Shown: in pieces, positions 28,001 to 35,154 of the stretch
How the letters are laid out: each line of letters begins with the position of its first letter
Position numbering within the stretch: position 1 is the first letter of the stretch
NCBI GenBank assembly: GCA_937943045.1
Contig: CALEBN010000066.1
Location: 1 to 64,000, forward strand
DNA from: an uncultured Collinsella sp.
Lineage (GTDB): Bacteria; Actinomycetota; Coriobacteriia; Coriobacteriales; Coriobacteriaceae
Reading direction: 5' to 3'
DNA: 64,000 bases
Notes under the pieces: generated by a model
What the model was told of the DNA's origin: nothing
Database searches by the model: none
Seen by the model: only the letters and a program-made list of their open reading frames with translations
Position numbers and translations under genes: made by a program

Positions 28001-30222
28001 GTACCCTTCACGAGCGGCTCGCTACTGTCGCTCGTAGACGGGAATACGCCCGCCCCTTCGAGCTTGACCGGGTTGGCGACCGACCTCGTCGTCAGGGTGT
28101 CGTAGGGGGCCTGGTCGCCATCGAGCACGGCCTTGCCGTTCGCATCCGTAGTCACCTGGGTGGACTTGTAAAGGCCGAACTTCGCCCCGTCAACGGGCTT
28201 ACCCTCGGTATCGGTCTTCTGCACGAACAGGCGATTCTGGATGTTCGTGACGAGCAGGCGCGTGGCGAACTGCCGCTTGAAGTTCGTGCCGTCTGCGATG
28301 TCGTCGCTGTACACGTGGACTGTGTTCTTAGGCGTCGCGTCGCCGATCGAGCTCGCCGTTGTGTGGTAGATGGCCACCGTGTACTCGGCATCCTTGCGGG
28401 CATCACCGCTCAGCAGGTAGTAGTACTTGGAGATGTCACCGGGCAGATTTTGAATCTCTACCTGGTACTGGCCGCTTGTGTTGAGCGTGAAGGCGTGCAG
28501 GTCCTTCTTCGCCGCCTCGATAGCACCGGTCATGCCCGGCTCCTTGGCGAGGGTGTATCCCGCTCCCGTCGATGGGTCGCCCGACACGGCGTACCAATTG
28601 CTCGGATCTTTGATACCTGTGCCTGCGCTTTTGTCGCGCTTGAGCACCACAGCGAACAGTATGCCGGAGTCCAGATTGACGGTCTTGTCGGACTTCGTCA
28701 GGTCATTATTTGCCTTGTACACGGTCGACGGCGCGGTGATGGTCTCCTTCGCGGCGGCGAACGCACCGGTCTTCCACACGACGCTGCCCACGTCCATACC
28801 GCCGCGGTTGATGATGACGCCGCCCGCGCCGTTCTCAGCGCTCGCGGGCACGTACTCGAGCTGCATGCTACCACCCGTCGCCGCGAGACTCGAGCGGTAT
28901 CCCTCGGGTACGCGCGTCTCCTTCAGGAGGTAGTACTTGTTGTTGTCGTGATCCTTGTTGTAGAGATCGTCGAAGTTGATGACGCCGTTGTCCACGTCGT
29001 TCGTGAGCGTTAGGTGGCCGGCCTCGTCCGTGGTACCGGAGCCGATGAGCTCGCCCACGGTCTTGAAGTCCTTGTCGGTCTTATAGAGCTTGAACTCGGC
29101 ACCCTGTACGAACTTGCCGTCCTGGTCGAACTTGATGATGTCGGACTCGGGCACCGTCACGAGGTTGAACTTGAGCTCCATGTTGGAGTCGGTGGCGCCG
29201 CGCTCCAGGTAGAAGAACTTGAGGGTGTGGTTGGTGCCGTCGGCGAAGGTGTTGCCGTTGAAGCCCGAAGTGTCCTTATTCGCCTTCTGGTACTTGTTCT
29301 TCAGTGTGCCGTCGTTATTACCGTTCACCTTAATGTCGCCCGTACAAAAGTTGATGCTCAGACTCGCGCGGTTGTGAATACCGCCGATATCACCCACGAG
29401 GACATCGTCGATGAACACCCAGACGTCATCATCGCCGGCGAACTCGAACACCATGTCGTCGCCCGCGTTCGTCTTGCCGCCAGCAGGCTGCACGAATCGC
29501 GTGGACATTGAGAGGCCGAAGTGGTGGTTGACGGGGCGGCCGTCGTTGTAGCGCGAATCACCGGTGTTGTCTGCCTTGATGCCGGTTTGGACGAGCCGGC
29601 CGTTTTCCTCTTTGAGCACCTTGTCTGCCGCGTCGAACGGGAAGAACTGACCCTGGTGGGACGAATCGCCCGCTTTGTCAATGCCCCAGGTGTCATAGAT
29701 GTCGAAGGCATTCTTGTCAGCGTTGTAGGCTGCGTAGTTTTTGGAGCTGTCATAGACGTAGTAGCCGTTCTGAACCTTGAGGAGGCCCGTCACGCCAAAA
29801 TGGGACGTCTTGCCGATCTGGGCAGAGGAATCGAACAGGTAGCAGAGGGACTCGCCGCCCCAGGTTTTGGAAAGCTGCGGATAGCCGTCTAAAAGCGTGT
29901 TGTTGACAATGCCGGGCTGCGGGTTCGTGTTGCCCGTCCAATGGTTGAGCGACTCACCACCCTGGCCGTCGTTAAACTGGAACCGGTGGTTTGCGTTGAC
30001 GCCGCCGTTGCCGGAAACCGACAGATGGTTATCGGGATTCACCCAGTAATCAAACAGGTTGATTGTTGTCCCCGAAGGCGAAATCGTCGTAACCGTGTGG
30101 TCCGAAAACGCCGCTTCCGCACGGGTCGGCAGGAAGAAACTCGCCGTCAGCGCGACGGCGAGGGCCAAAACAATCACATATGGCGAGACCGGGCGCAGCC
30201 CACGACGACGGCCATAAGACAT
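22054..30222 (-). CDS. Giant LPXTG-anchored surface adhesin with pilin-type isopeptide repeats
   Basis: About 2722 aa from ATG 30222. Signal peptide with cleavage near TRAEA; fibro-slime-type lectin domain (GDDDVWVFIDDVLVGDIGG near 263); two SpaA-like prealbumin domains (about 365-450 and 664-774); a DUF7601-like domain (about 911-1055). Then about 13 Spy0128/FctA-type repeats, each with a Lys (KATK), a Glu (TIKE) and an Asn (FTNTY) positioned for an intramolecular isopeptide bond. It ends LPYTG near 2686, a hydrophobic helix and RRRNR, so a sortase should anchor it; none is in the window. Residues 1204-1386 and 1682-1864 are encoded by identical DNA. The own ribosome-binding site is weak. 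Confidence 0.88.
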   Translation of the reverse strand: MSYGRRRGLRPVSPYVIVLALAVALTASFFLPTRAEAAFSDHTVTTISPSGTTINLFDYWVNPDNHLSVSGNGGVNANHRFQFNDGQGGESLNHWTGNTNPQPGIVNNTLLDGYPQLSKTWGGESLCYLFDSSAQIGKTSHFGVTGLLKVQNGYYVYDSSKNYAAYNADKNAFDIYDTWGIDKAGDSSHQGQFFPFDAADKVLKEENGRLVQTGIKADNTGDSRYNDGRPVNHHFGLSMSTRFVQPAGGKTNAGDDMVFEFAGDDDVWVFIDDVLVGDIGGIHNRASLSINFCTGDIKVNGNNDGTLKNKYQKANKDTSGFNGNTFADGTNHTLKFFYLERGATDSNMELKFNLVTVPESDIIKFDQDGKFVQGAEFKLYKTDKDFKTVGELIGSGTTDEAGHLTLTNDVDNGVINFDDLYNKDHDNNKYYLLKETRVPEGYRSSLAATGGSMQLEYVPASAENGAGGVIINRGGMDVGSVVWKTGAFAAAKETITAPSTVYKANNDLTKSDKTVNLDSGILFAVVLKRDKSAGTGIKDPSNWYAVSGDPSTGAGYTLAKEPGMTGAIEAAKKDLHAFTLNTSGQYQVEIQNLPGDISKYYYLLSGDARKDAEYTVAIYHTTASSIGDATPKNTVHVYSDDIADGTNFKRQFATRLLVTNIQNRLFVQKTDTEGKPVDGAKFGLYKSTQVTTDANGKAVLDGDQAPYDTLTTRSVANPVKLEGAGVFPSTSDSSEPLVKGTYFLKEVSAPNGFLLNDRLIKVIVDDYGVHADAGTVDDGVSTFVGVGSLMKSLGQFGAEGDIDNTLTWIKGQRQTSDGTLDGNGNLSWNNDAKGGENEVHLKYGANGRVYQYGPTKKDEPYRLETETGWIRMGITQDVSGDTNAKGTRADLGDMNLNALFTGATCVRVANEREASLEVMKKVMVPAGLTGKPDAGFTFKFTVPTTAGKTYKAAVFENAGTASEKQVGKMFDLENGREQTITADQTIRVYGLAEGDQYAVQELTGADKMPAGYKLTGRKQGDKNLTEEGNSISGRIAPQNSDGTVAKDNKLVFTNSYSVKSSVTLTGIKAKKKFTGREWTSADSFELCLRAADGTPMPDGATAAPVAGMKQVEKTVTSAEEFSFGEIKYEKPGKYTYYIAETTPAKSDPSWLGGVSYSSAEYKVTVTVKDDGKGNLTEPVVKMEQIYKDDGTATSQVIDDQIAVITNTYRPKETSVTLKATKRFTGGELAGSDFTFQLLDKDGSVVQTVQNEKDGKVAFAAIDYATPGDHDYTIKEVKGADSTVVYDAKGVKVHVKVTDEKGELKATVTYDGEKAVPTFTNTKPTADVTVEATKVLAGKDLTADAFTFGLYDQDGNEDARGTNDKNGKVKLTVKGLNLGEYDYTLKEVAGSDSTITYDSTEVRVHVSVKAEGDKAKATVTYDGKNDIPTFKNTYQPAETSVTLAAKKAYVKSDSTPAALKGGEFAFDLYEGDLTAEQLKGKQPIRSAKNGEDGTVTFPAINYTKAGEYKYTIVEKKGDLSHVTFDDAVHHAAVKVMDKAGKLDAAVAYDGDKADAPTFTNTYTAKGSVELTATKVVAVAPGFTHDTKLKGGEYTFELKDADGKVLDTAKNEADGTVKFTRDFELADLGGAASKDFAYTIAEKLGAEAGMVYDNHTLTYTVTVTDDGAGTLTATPQVTSGDKTFTNTYRPKETSVTLKATKRFTGGELAGSDFTFQLLDKDGSVVQTVQNEKDGKVAFAAIDYATPGDHDYTIKEVKGADSTVVYDAKGVKVHVKVTDEKGELKATVTYDGEKAVPTFTNTKPTADVTVEATKVLAGKDLTADAFTFGLYDQDGNEDARGTNDKNGKVKLTVKGLNLGEYDYTLKEEKAGQSVDGVAYDAKEVKVHVKVEQNQDDNNKTKVTVTYDGTATAPTFNNTYTAKGSVELTATKTIKVADGFDHTTKPADGEFTFDLKDAAGNVIATAKNDANGKVCFTREFQLSDLGGAASKDFTYTIVEQPGAEPGMVYDNHALTYTVTVTDGGNGALNAKAIVTSASGSDTFTNTYQPAATGLALGAQKSYVKKDDNTPIVPKDGEFTFDVYEGKMTAEQLAGAKPVRTATNGADGSVNFDAFSYAKPGTYEYTIVERKGDLAYVTYDDAVHHAVVTVVDNAGTLQASVAYDGADATKPTFTNTYKAKATNSGAIALTKSVDVHDGSYQLKAGDFAFELVGSDGTVLQTQKNDAKGKVYFNELTFDHAGTFPFTVREVQPTDGAPGVPGVTYTGKTYTLTYVVKDNNDGKLVVESSTVKPSEGTENGVTPNTMTFANSYQPGQTSYQISGTKVLENADPATTRTPADGEFTFALIDVATGQEIDRTTNVGKAFTFKAISYTATGSHAYQVKEVAGQDGTITYSDAVLDVTVNVTDDGSGQLTATANKTAADLTFTNTYTPTATTATITGTKALTGRDLAEGEFFFDLKDADGNVVQTVQNGADGTFGFAPLQLDKVGTYVYTVSERAGATANGVTYDTTVFTATVTVTENAETHALEAQVAYSKGGKAADAVAFSNSYAPAATEVKLGASKVLSGEDLKEGRFSFQLKDADGKVLQTAKNAADGTVGFEAISYDKPGTYAYSISEVDDGQKNVTYDAAEHRVTVTVTDDGAGHLVATVTYDGAVAPVFKNTYTPPTTPPTEPPTNPPSKSPVPKEEKPGLPYTGDTSLSPMALGGIAGGAVVLIAAGVILRRRNR
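24631..25178 (-). repeat. Exact 548-bp intragenic repeat, distal copy
   Basis: Identical to 26065-26612 at an offset of 1434 bp (478 codons) as far as I could compare. Covers repeat domains 6 and most of 7 of the adhesin. Confidence 0.9.
26065..26612 (-). repeat. Exact 548-bp intragenic repeat, proximal copy
   Basis: Partner of 24631-25178. Covers adhesin repeat domains 2 and most of 3. The flanks diverge immediately on both sides. Confidence 0.9.
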
Positions 30223-30250
30223 GACGGACCACCGCTCGCGCGGCCGGTGT

Positions 30251-30331
30251 TCACCAGGAAGTTCCCTGCTTAGACACCCCCCCGGTAGCATTATTCACGA
30301 GTCGAGACGTCGTCTCTCTGAGCTCCTGCAT
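30251..30331 (-). CDS. Leader ORF with G7 tract, possible phase-variable 5' end of the adhesin
   Basis: 26 codons starting ATG at 30331 behind an excellent ribosome-binding site (AGGGAGG, 7 bases before). The frame runs through seven consecutive G (30277-30283) and stops at 30251, 29 bp before the adhesin ATG. Removing one G, or adding two, joins this frame directly to the adhesin frame. No known family. It may be a coupled leader peptide or the true start of the adhesin in a switched-off phase. Confidence 0.5.
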   Translation of the reverse strand: MQELRETTSRLVNNATGGVSKQGTSW

Positions 30332-30517
30332 AATTTCCTCCCTAGTCACACGGCGACCTGCCCGGGTGCTCCCCGGGGGCCGAGGCAGTCTGGCACATGC
30401 CCGCAGTCGTTCAAGGAATACCAGCCCCAGCATATGTCTCTTAAGATATCTTAGTCTTATTCTATGACAGTTTTTGTCTCATTACCGATGAAATCGGCTC
30501 AGTCCCTTTGTCGCATG

Positions 30518-31945
30518 CTAGAGCGTGTGGAGCAGGGCGATGAGGAAGCGGATGCCCTGGAGGTAGGCGCGACGGGTGATGCGCTCGTTGGTGCCGTGGA
30601 CGCCGCGGTCGCATTCGTCATCGTCGACCACAAAGGCGGAGAAGCGGATGCACTCGTGGCAAATGCGCTGGTAGTTGGCGGCATCGGTTGCACCAATCAC
30701 GGTCGAGGGCACGATGCTCATCGGCTCTTGGCCCACCGCAGACGATCCGTTTTCCTCCGTCGGCTTGGGATCACGGAAATAGCGGGCGGCGATGGCGCGG
30801 ACGGCCTCGAGCCCCGGACCGCCCACGCGCGGGGACGGCGAGGGCTCGGAGCTGCCGGGGCCCAGCTCGACCTCGACTCGGCCGGCGAGCCCAGCGGTGG
30901 CAACGGCCTCGCGGCAGCAGGCCACGACATCGGCCACGCTCGTACCCTCGAGCATGCGGAAGTTGATATTGACCCACATATCTTGCGGCATTACGTTGGC
31001 ACCGGTACTGCCGCCCTCGATTTGCGTGGGCGCACAGGTGGTGGTCACAAGCGGGTACAGCTTTTTGCTGGCAAGGCAGTCGCGCACGATGGCATCCTTG
31101 CTGGCAGCAATCTCGTCTGCGGAATAAAGCCCCAGCTCGACGAGCTGCGCGGCAAGCAGATCGGTCACACGCGCCGGCCACTCGATATCGCAAATCGCGG
31201 CAATAGCGCGGCTGAGCACTTCGAGCGACGTGCCACCGTAAGGGTTGGAAGAATGCCCGCCCTCGCTCTTCGTCCTGAGCACGATATCGGCATATCCCTT
31301 CTCGGCAAGATCGGCATGCATAAGCCAACCCTCACCCGCGCTGTACTCGGCAGCCGCAACGATACGATAGTCGCCCTCGTCGATCAGGTACTCAAGCTCA
31401 ACGCCACGCTCCTCGAGCGCGCGGCCAATGGCACCCGCGCCGCACTGCGTGGTCTCCTCATCCTGGCCAAAAGCCAGCAGCAGGGTTCGCTCGTGTTGCC
31501 AGCCGTGCGCCAGCGCATACTCAACGGCCTCCAGGATGCCCGCAACCTGGTCTTTCATATCGATGGCGCCGCGACCCCAAATATAGGTGTCGTCCACGTG
31601 CCCGCTAAAGGGATCGTGCGTCCAGTCCGTCTCGGTGCCCGGCACCACGGGAACCACGTCCATGTGGCCCATGAGCATGACCGGCTTGAGGGCGGGGTCG
31701 GCGCCGGCAAGCGTCACGAGCAGCGAATGGTCGATGAGCTCGACCTCGCCCGTCGCAAACACGCGCGGCCAGGCCTGCTGCATATAGGCGCGCAGGTCGG
31801 CAAACGCCTGCCAGTCCACCGTCTGGGCATCCATGCTCGAAATCGTCGGAAACGACAGCACGCGGCCCAGGCGCTCGCATGCGCCGACCTCGTCGATATC
31901 GGCAAAATCATCCTCGTGCGCAAAGAAACGCCAAACCTCGGCCAT
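30518..31945 (-). CDS. M20 family zinc peptidase (carboxypeptidase-like)
   Basis: About 475 aa. Metal and catalytic motifs of M20: LMGHMDVVPV, GRGAIDMKDQ, GQDEETTQCGAG (catalytic Glu) and a dimerisation domain with GGHSSNPYGG. The family resemblance is to carboxypeptidase S/CndA-like proteins. A signal peptide is absent, so it is cytoplasmic. ATG at 31945 follows GGAGGAAGGC. It is downstream of the amino-acid ABC genes, separated by a hairpin; hydrolysis of imported dipeptides or acylated amino acids would fit. Confidence 0.85.
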   Translation of the reverse strand: MAEVWRFFAHEDDFADIDEVGACERLGRVLSFPTISSMDAQTVDWQAFADLRAYMQQAWPRVFATGEVELIDHSLLVTLAGADPALKPVMLMGHMDVVPVVPGTETDWTHDPFSGHVDDTYIWGRGAIDMKDQVAGILEAVEYALAHGWQHERTLLLAFGQDEETTQCGAGAIGRALEERGVELEYLIDEGDYRIVAAAEYSAGEGWLMHADLAEKGYADIVLRTKSEGGHSSNPYGGTSLEVLSRAIAAICDIEWPARVTDLLAAQLVELGLYSADEIAASKDAIVRDCLASKKLYPLVTTTCAPTQIEGGSTGANVMPQDMWVNINFRMLEGTSVADVVACCREAVATAGLAGRVEVELGPGSSEPSPSPRVGGPGLEAVRAIAARYFRDPKPTEENGSSAVGQEPMSIVPSTVIGATDAANYQRICHECIRFSAFVVDDDECDRGVHGTNERITRRAYLQGIRFLIALLHTL

Positions 31946-31961
31946 GCCTTCCTCCAAAAAC

Positions 31962-31994
31962 AGCGTGGCAAAGAGGCGGTCCCTTTGCCACGCT
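31962..31994. repeat. GACAAAGG-type hairpin, variant
   Basis: AGCGTGGCAAAG and CTTTGCCACGCT form a perfect 12-bp stem around a 9-base loop. It lies between the ABC ATPase stop and the M20 peptidase start. Related hairpins: 37165-37197, 57968-57998 and, more distantly, 61640-61675. Confidence 0.7.
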
Positions 31995-32002
31995 CGCTTG
32001 CA

Positions 32003-32785
32003 TTATTTGTCGTTGAGATAACGCGAGAGAAACTCGCGGGTGCGCTGGTGCTTAGGATTGCCAAAGAGCTCAGCCGGCGCGGCGTCCTCGAGCACCACGC
32101 CCTGGTCCATAAAGACCACGCGGTCGGACACGGTGCGTGCGAAGGCCATCTCGTGGGTAACGACGACCATGGTCATGCCGTCGGTGGCGAGCTTGCGCAT
32201 AACGTCGAGCACCTCGCCCACGATCTCGGGATCGAGCGCGGAGGTAGGCTCGTCAAACAGCATGATCTGCGGGCTCATGCACAGGGCGCGGGCGATGGCA
32301 ACGCGCTGCTTTTGGCCACCGGACAGGCGACCGACCGCGGCATGGGCGAATTTTTCGAGTCCCACGCTCGCCAGATGCTCCATCGCGACCTGCTCGGCCT
32401 GATCTTTGCTCATCTTTTTGAGCGTAACGGGCGCGAGCGTGCAGTTGTCGAGCACATCCATGTTGTTGAACAGGTTGAAGCCCTGGAACACCATGCCGAT
32501 GTCCTCGCGCAGCTTGTTGATGTTGCAGCGCTCGGCCGTGAGATCCTGACCGTGAAACCAGATGTGGCCCGTGTCCGGAGTCTCGAGCAGGTTGAGGCAA
32601 CGCAGCAGTGTCGACTTACCCGAGCCCGAGGCGCCGATGATGGTGACGACCTCGCCGGGGCTAACGGCCAGGTCGATGCCCTTGAGCACCTCGAGCGAGC
32701 CAAAGCTCTTGTGCAGGCCCTCAACGCGGATAAGCGGCTCTTTGGTTTGCGCGGCCGCAACGCCGGTAGTGGCGGTATCTGCCAT
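32003..32785 (-). CDS. Polar amino-acid ABC transporter ATP-binding protein
   Basis: About 260 aa GlnQ-type ATPase. Walker A GASGSGKST, Q-loop VFQGFNLF, signature LSGGQKQRVAIARAL, Walker B IMLFDEPTSALD and the switch His in VVTHEMAFA are all present. ATG at 32785 is behind GAGGAGA. The gene completes a binding protein-permease-ATPase operon read on the minus strand. Confidence 0.93.
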   Translation of the reverse strand: MADTATTGVAAAQTKEPLIRVEGLHKSFGSLEVLKGIDLAVSPGEVVTIIGASGSGKSTLLRCLNLLETPDTGHIWFHGQDLTAERCNINKLREDIGMVFQGFNLFNNMDVLDNCTLAPVTLKKMSKDQAEQVAMEHLASVGLEKFAHAAVGRLSGGQKQRVAIARALCMSPQIMLFDEPTSALDPEIVGEVLDVMRKLATDGMTMVVVTHEMAFARTVSDRVVFMDQGVVLEDAAPAELFGNPKHQRTREFLSRYLNDK

Positions 32786-32807
32786 GATGAATCTCCTCGT
32801 CTTGTGC

Positions 32808-33956
32808 CTAGTTGGAGCTGGGCAGCGTGGCCGGAGCCTCAGCGCCGAGCTTTTTGCCAAAGGCCTCGAGCAGGCGGCTCGCCACGAGCGTCAGGATCAG
32901 GTAGACCACGAGCGCCACGCAGTAGACCTCCATCTGGCGGTAGTACACGCCGGCGACGGTGGTGGTGGCGTACATGAGGTCGAACACGCCGATGACCGAA
33001 AGCACCGACGAGTCCTTGATGTTGATGATGAGTTCGTTGGTGAGCGCGGGGATCGCGTTTTTAATGCCCTGCGGGAACACGACCTTGCGCATGGCCTGCC
33101 ATTGCGACAGACCCAGCGAGCGCGCTGCCTCGGCCTGGCCGGGGTCGATGGACTCGATGCCGCCGCGCAGGACCTCCATCATATAGGCGGTGGAGTTGAG
33201 CGAAATGGTGACGAGACCCGCGGTAAAGGTGCTCCAGATCTGGTTGGCCTGTGCCGTCTCGAACCCCATGCCGCGCAAAACGGTAAAGCCCACATAGTAG
33301 ATGAGCAGGCCCTGCACCATCATGGGCGTGCCGCGTACGATGGTGGAGTAGACGGTCGCAAAGCCTCGGCCGATGCTCTTAAAGAAGCGCGTGAGGTCGT
33401 TGTCCACGCGGTCGAACGTCTGGATACGCAGGAACACCAGCAACAGCGCCAGGAAGAAGGCGATGATGGTGCCAAAGAACGCGAGCGCGATGGTGATCTC
33501 GATGCCGCGGATGAAGAAGTCGCCGCTCCTGTAGGTCATGTAGACCAGGCTCGACAAAAAGTCGCTGGGGTTGGAATCCGAGACAATGCTCACCTGCACC
33601 AGGTCGATAAACGACATGATGCAGCGGTCCACGAAAAAGATCGCTGCGATGGCGACCACAACATAGCTACCCAGGCGCGCGCCGCGGCGGAAACGCTCGG
33701 ATGCGAACGGCGATTTTTCGCGATAGTCGCTCCAGTGCATAAGCTTGGTGACCAGCGCCGCCGCCGACACGACGAGCCAGGCCCAAAGAATCGCCCAAAG
33801 GCAATCCTGGAACACGCCCGTGGGGGCCAAGAAGCTCAGCAGCGTGGGGTTGCGTTGGCTAAACGCCAGGCCGAGCGCCGCGATAACGCTCGTGCCCAGG
33901 TATACATAACGGTGGTCGGCCTTGATAAAGGAGGCCAGACGATTAATGACTTTCAT
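32808..33956 (-). CDS. Polar amino-acid ABC transporter permease with N-terminal extension
   Basis: About 382 aa. The C-terminal 230 residues are a standard HisM/GlnP permease with the ATPase-contact motif EAARSLGLSQWQAMRKVVFPQ split around its conserved Gly. The N-terminal 140 residues add three hydrophobic segments and a basic loop not found in typical 220-aa permeases. It lies 9 bp from the binding-protein gene. Confidence 0.88.
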   Translation of the reverse strand: MKVINRLASFIKADHRYVYLGTSVIAALGLAFSQRNPTLLSFLAPTGVFQDCLWAILWAWLVVSAAALVTKLMHWSDYREKSPFASERFRRGARLGSYVVVAIAAIFFVDRCIMSFIDLVQVSIVSDSNPSDFLSSLVYMTYRSGDFFIRGIEITIALAFFGTIIAFFLALLLVFLRIQTFDRVDNDLTRFFKSIGRGFATVYSTIVRGTPMMVQGLLIYYVGFTVLRGMGFETAQANQIWSTFTAGLVTISLNSTAYMMEVLRGGIESIDPGQAEAARSLGLSQWQAMRKVVFPQGIKNAIPALTNELIINIKDSSVLSVIGVFDLMYATTTVAGVYYRQMEVYCVALVVYLILTLVASRLLEAFGKKLGAEAPATLPSSN

Positions 33957-33965
33957 GCTGCCTCC

Positions 33966-34892
33966 CTATGCCGGCTGACGGTCGAGGCACGCGTCCCACA
34001 TTTGGTCGCGTTCCTCTTGGCTAATGCCCTTGAGCGTCTTGTCGATGAGCTTAAGCAGCTTGTCCGAGCCCTTGCGGCAGCCGACGTTTGCCGTGACCTC
34101 CTGTTTAAAGCCCTCGCCCTCGGCAAATTGAATCGGCACGATACCCGGGTTTTGGGCCATATAGCCCTTCTCGTTCTCGGTGTTATAGGTCACGGCGTCG
34201 CAGGTGCCCTGCAGCAGATTCGAAAACACCGTGGGGACCGAGTCGACCGGGTTTTTGTGGACAACGCCCGGGATCTCGTCGATGACGGTATCGAGCATGG
34301 TGTCCTTTTGGCCGAGCACCGTAGCGCCGCTAAAGTCGCTGAGCTTGGTGGCGTTTTGGTAGGGCGAGCCCTCTTTTACGAACAGGCCAAAGTAGCCGAT
34401 GAAGTACGGGTCGGAAAAGCCGACGGACTCCTCGCGCTCGGGCGTGGCGCTCATGCCGGCGATGATGAGGTCGATCTGCCCGTTGTTGAGCGAATCGATA
34501 AGACCCGAGAAGCTCTGCTTGACGGCAACGGGCTCGCCACCGAGGGCCTTGCAGACGATCTTGGCGATCTGCACGTCGTAACCATCGGCATAGGCGCCCT
34601 GCACGTTGTCGATGGGGATGGTGTACTCGCTGGCTTCGGAGACCTGCCAGTTGTACGGGGCGTAGGCCGCCTCCATGCCGATGCGGATCTTGTCCTTGCC
34701 GATCACGGAATCGGACAGGTCGTCGCGACCGCCGCCCGTCGTGGGCTGAACTACTTCCAGCGTGGAGGGGCGCTGGCAACCGGCAAGTGCGCCGGCGACG
34801 ACAGAAGCGCTCGCAGCGAGAGCACTGCCCAAAAAGATGCGACGGCTGCATACCGGCTGTGGATGCGCGTCGCGTTGATGGGGAGAATGCAT
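33966..34892 (-). CDS. Polar amino-acid ABC transporter substrate-binding lipoprotein
   Basis: About 308 aa. The N-terminus carries twin arginines followed by a hydrophobic run and a lipobox (SRRIFLGSALAAS, then GALAGC), so it may be a Tat-exported lipoprotein. The mature part is an SBP_bac_3 fold (IRIGMEAAYAPYNW, GYDVQIAKIVCKALGG, IDLIIAGMSATPEREE). The ligand is probably a polar or basic amino acid. ATG at 34892 has AGGGAAGG upstream. Confidence 0.9.
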   Translation of the reverse strand: MHSPHQRDAHPQPVCSRRIFLGSALAASASVVAGALAGCQRPSTLEVVQPTTGGGRDDLSDSVIGKDKIRIGMEAAYAPYNWQVSEASEYTIPIDNVQGAYADGYDVQIAKIVCKALGGEPVAVKQSFSGLIDSLNNGQIDLIIAGMSATPEREESVGFSDPYFIGYFGLFVKEGSPYQNATKLSDFSGATVLGQKDTMLDTVIDEIPGVVHKNPVDSVPTVFSNLLQGTCDAVTYNTENEKGYMAQNPGIVPIQFAEGEGFKQEVTANVGCRKGSDKLLKLIDKTLKGISQEERDQMWDACLDRQPA

Positions 34893-35025
34893 AATCTGCC
34901 TTCCCTGTTGAATCGTATGCTGACGACTTAACAGGATATACGCCAGCGACCAGCAGCGCAGCACAAGCTCGAAAAATTAATAGGCACGCGGTAGTCATTG
35001 GGGACGTCGATGTTTTGGCAATGCC

Positions 35026-35153
35026 GGCGAGCGACGTCCAGAGCGACAAGTGGCATGAAAAAGGCAAGGCATGACCAGAAGGTCTATGCCTTGCCTTTTG
35101 AATGACAACTTGTCGCTCTGGACGACGCGCAGCATCGACCGAGCGGCGGAACC
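35026..35153 (-). repeat. Two-hairpin dispersed repeat, copy 3 (truncated)
   Basis: Basal arm GTCCAGAGCGACAAG/CTTGTCGCTCTGGAC is a perfect 15-bp stem; apical AGGCAAGGCAT/ATGCCTTGCCT. The apical loop reads GACCAGAAGGTC, the reverse complement of copies 1 and 2. Only the right arm of the second hairpin remains. It starts 1 bp after the TAG of the epimerase gene on the minus strand. Confidence 0.78.
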
Positions 35154-35154
35154 T

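Noticed and set aside
23650..29013. A 1787-codon open frame on the plus strand opposite the adhesin
   Set aside because: It is antisense to a gene with clear domains. Its translation is repetitive only because the adhesin is, and GC-rich codon bias keeps the opposite frame free of stops.
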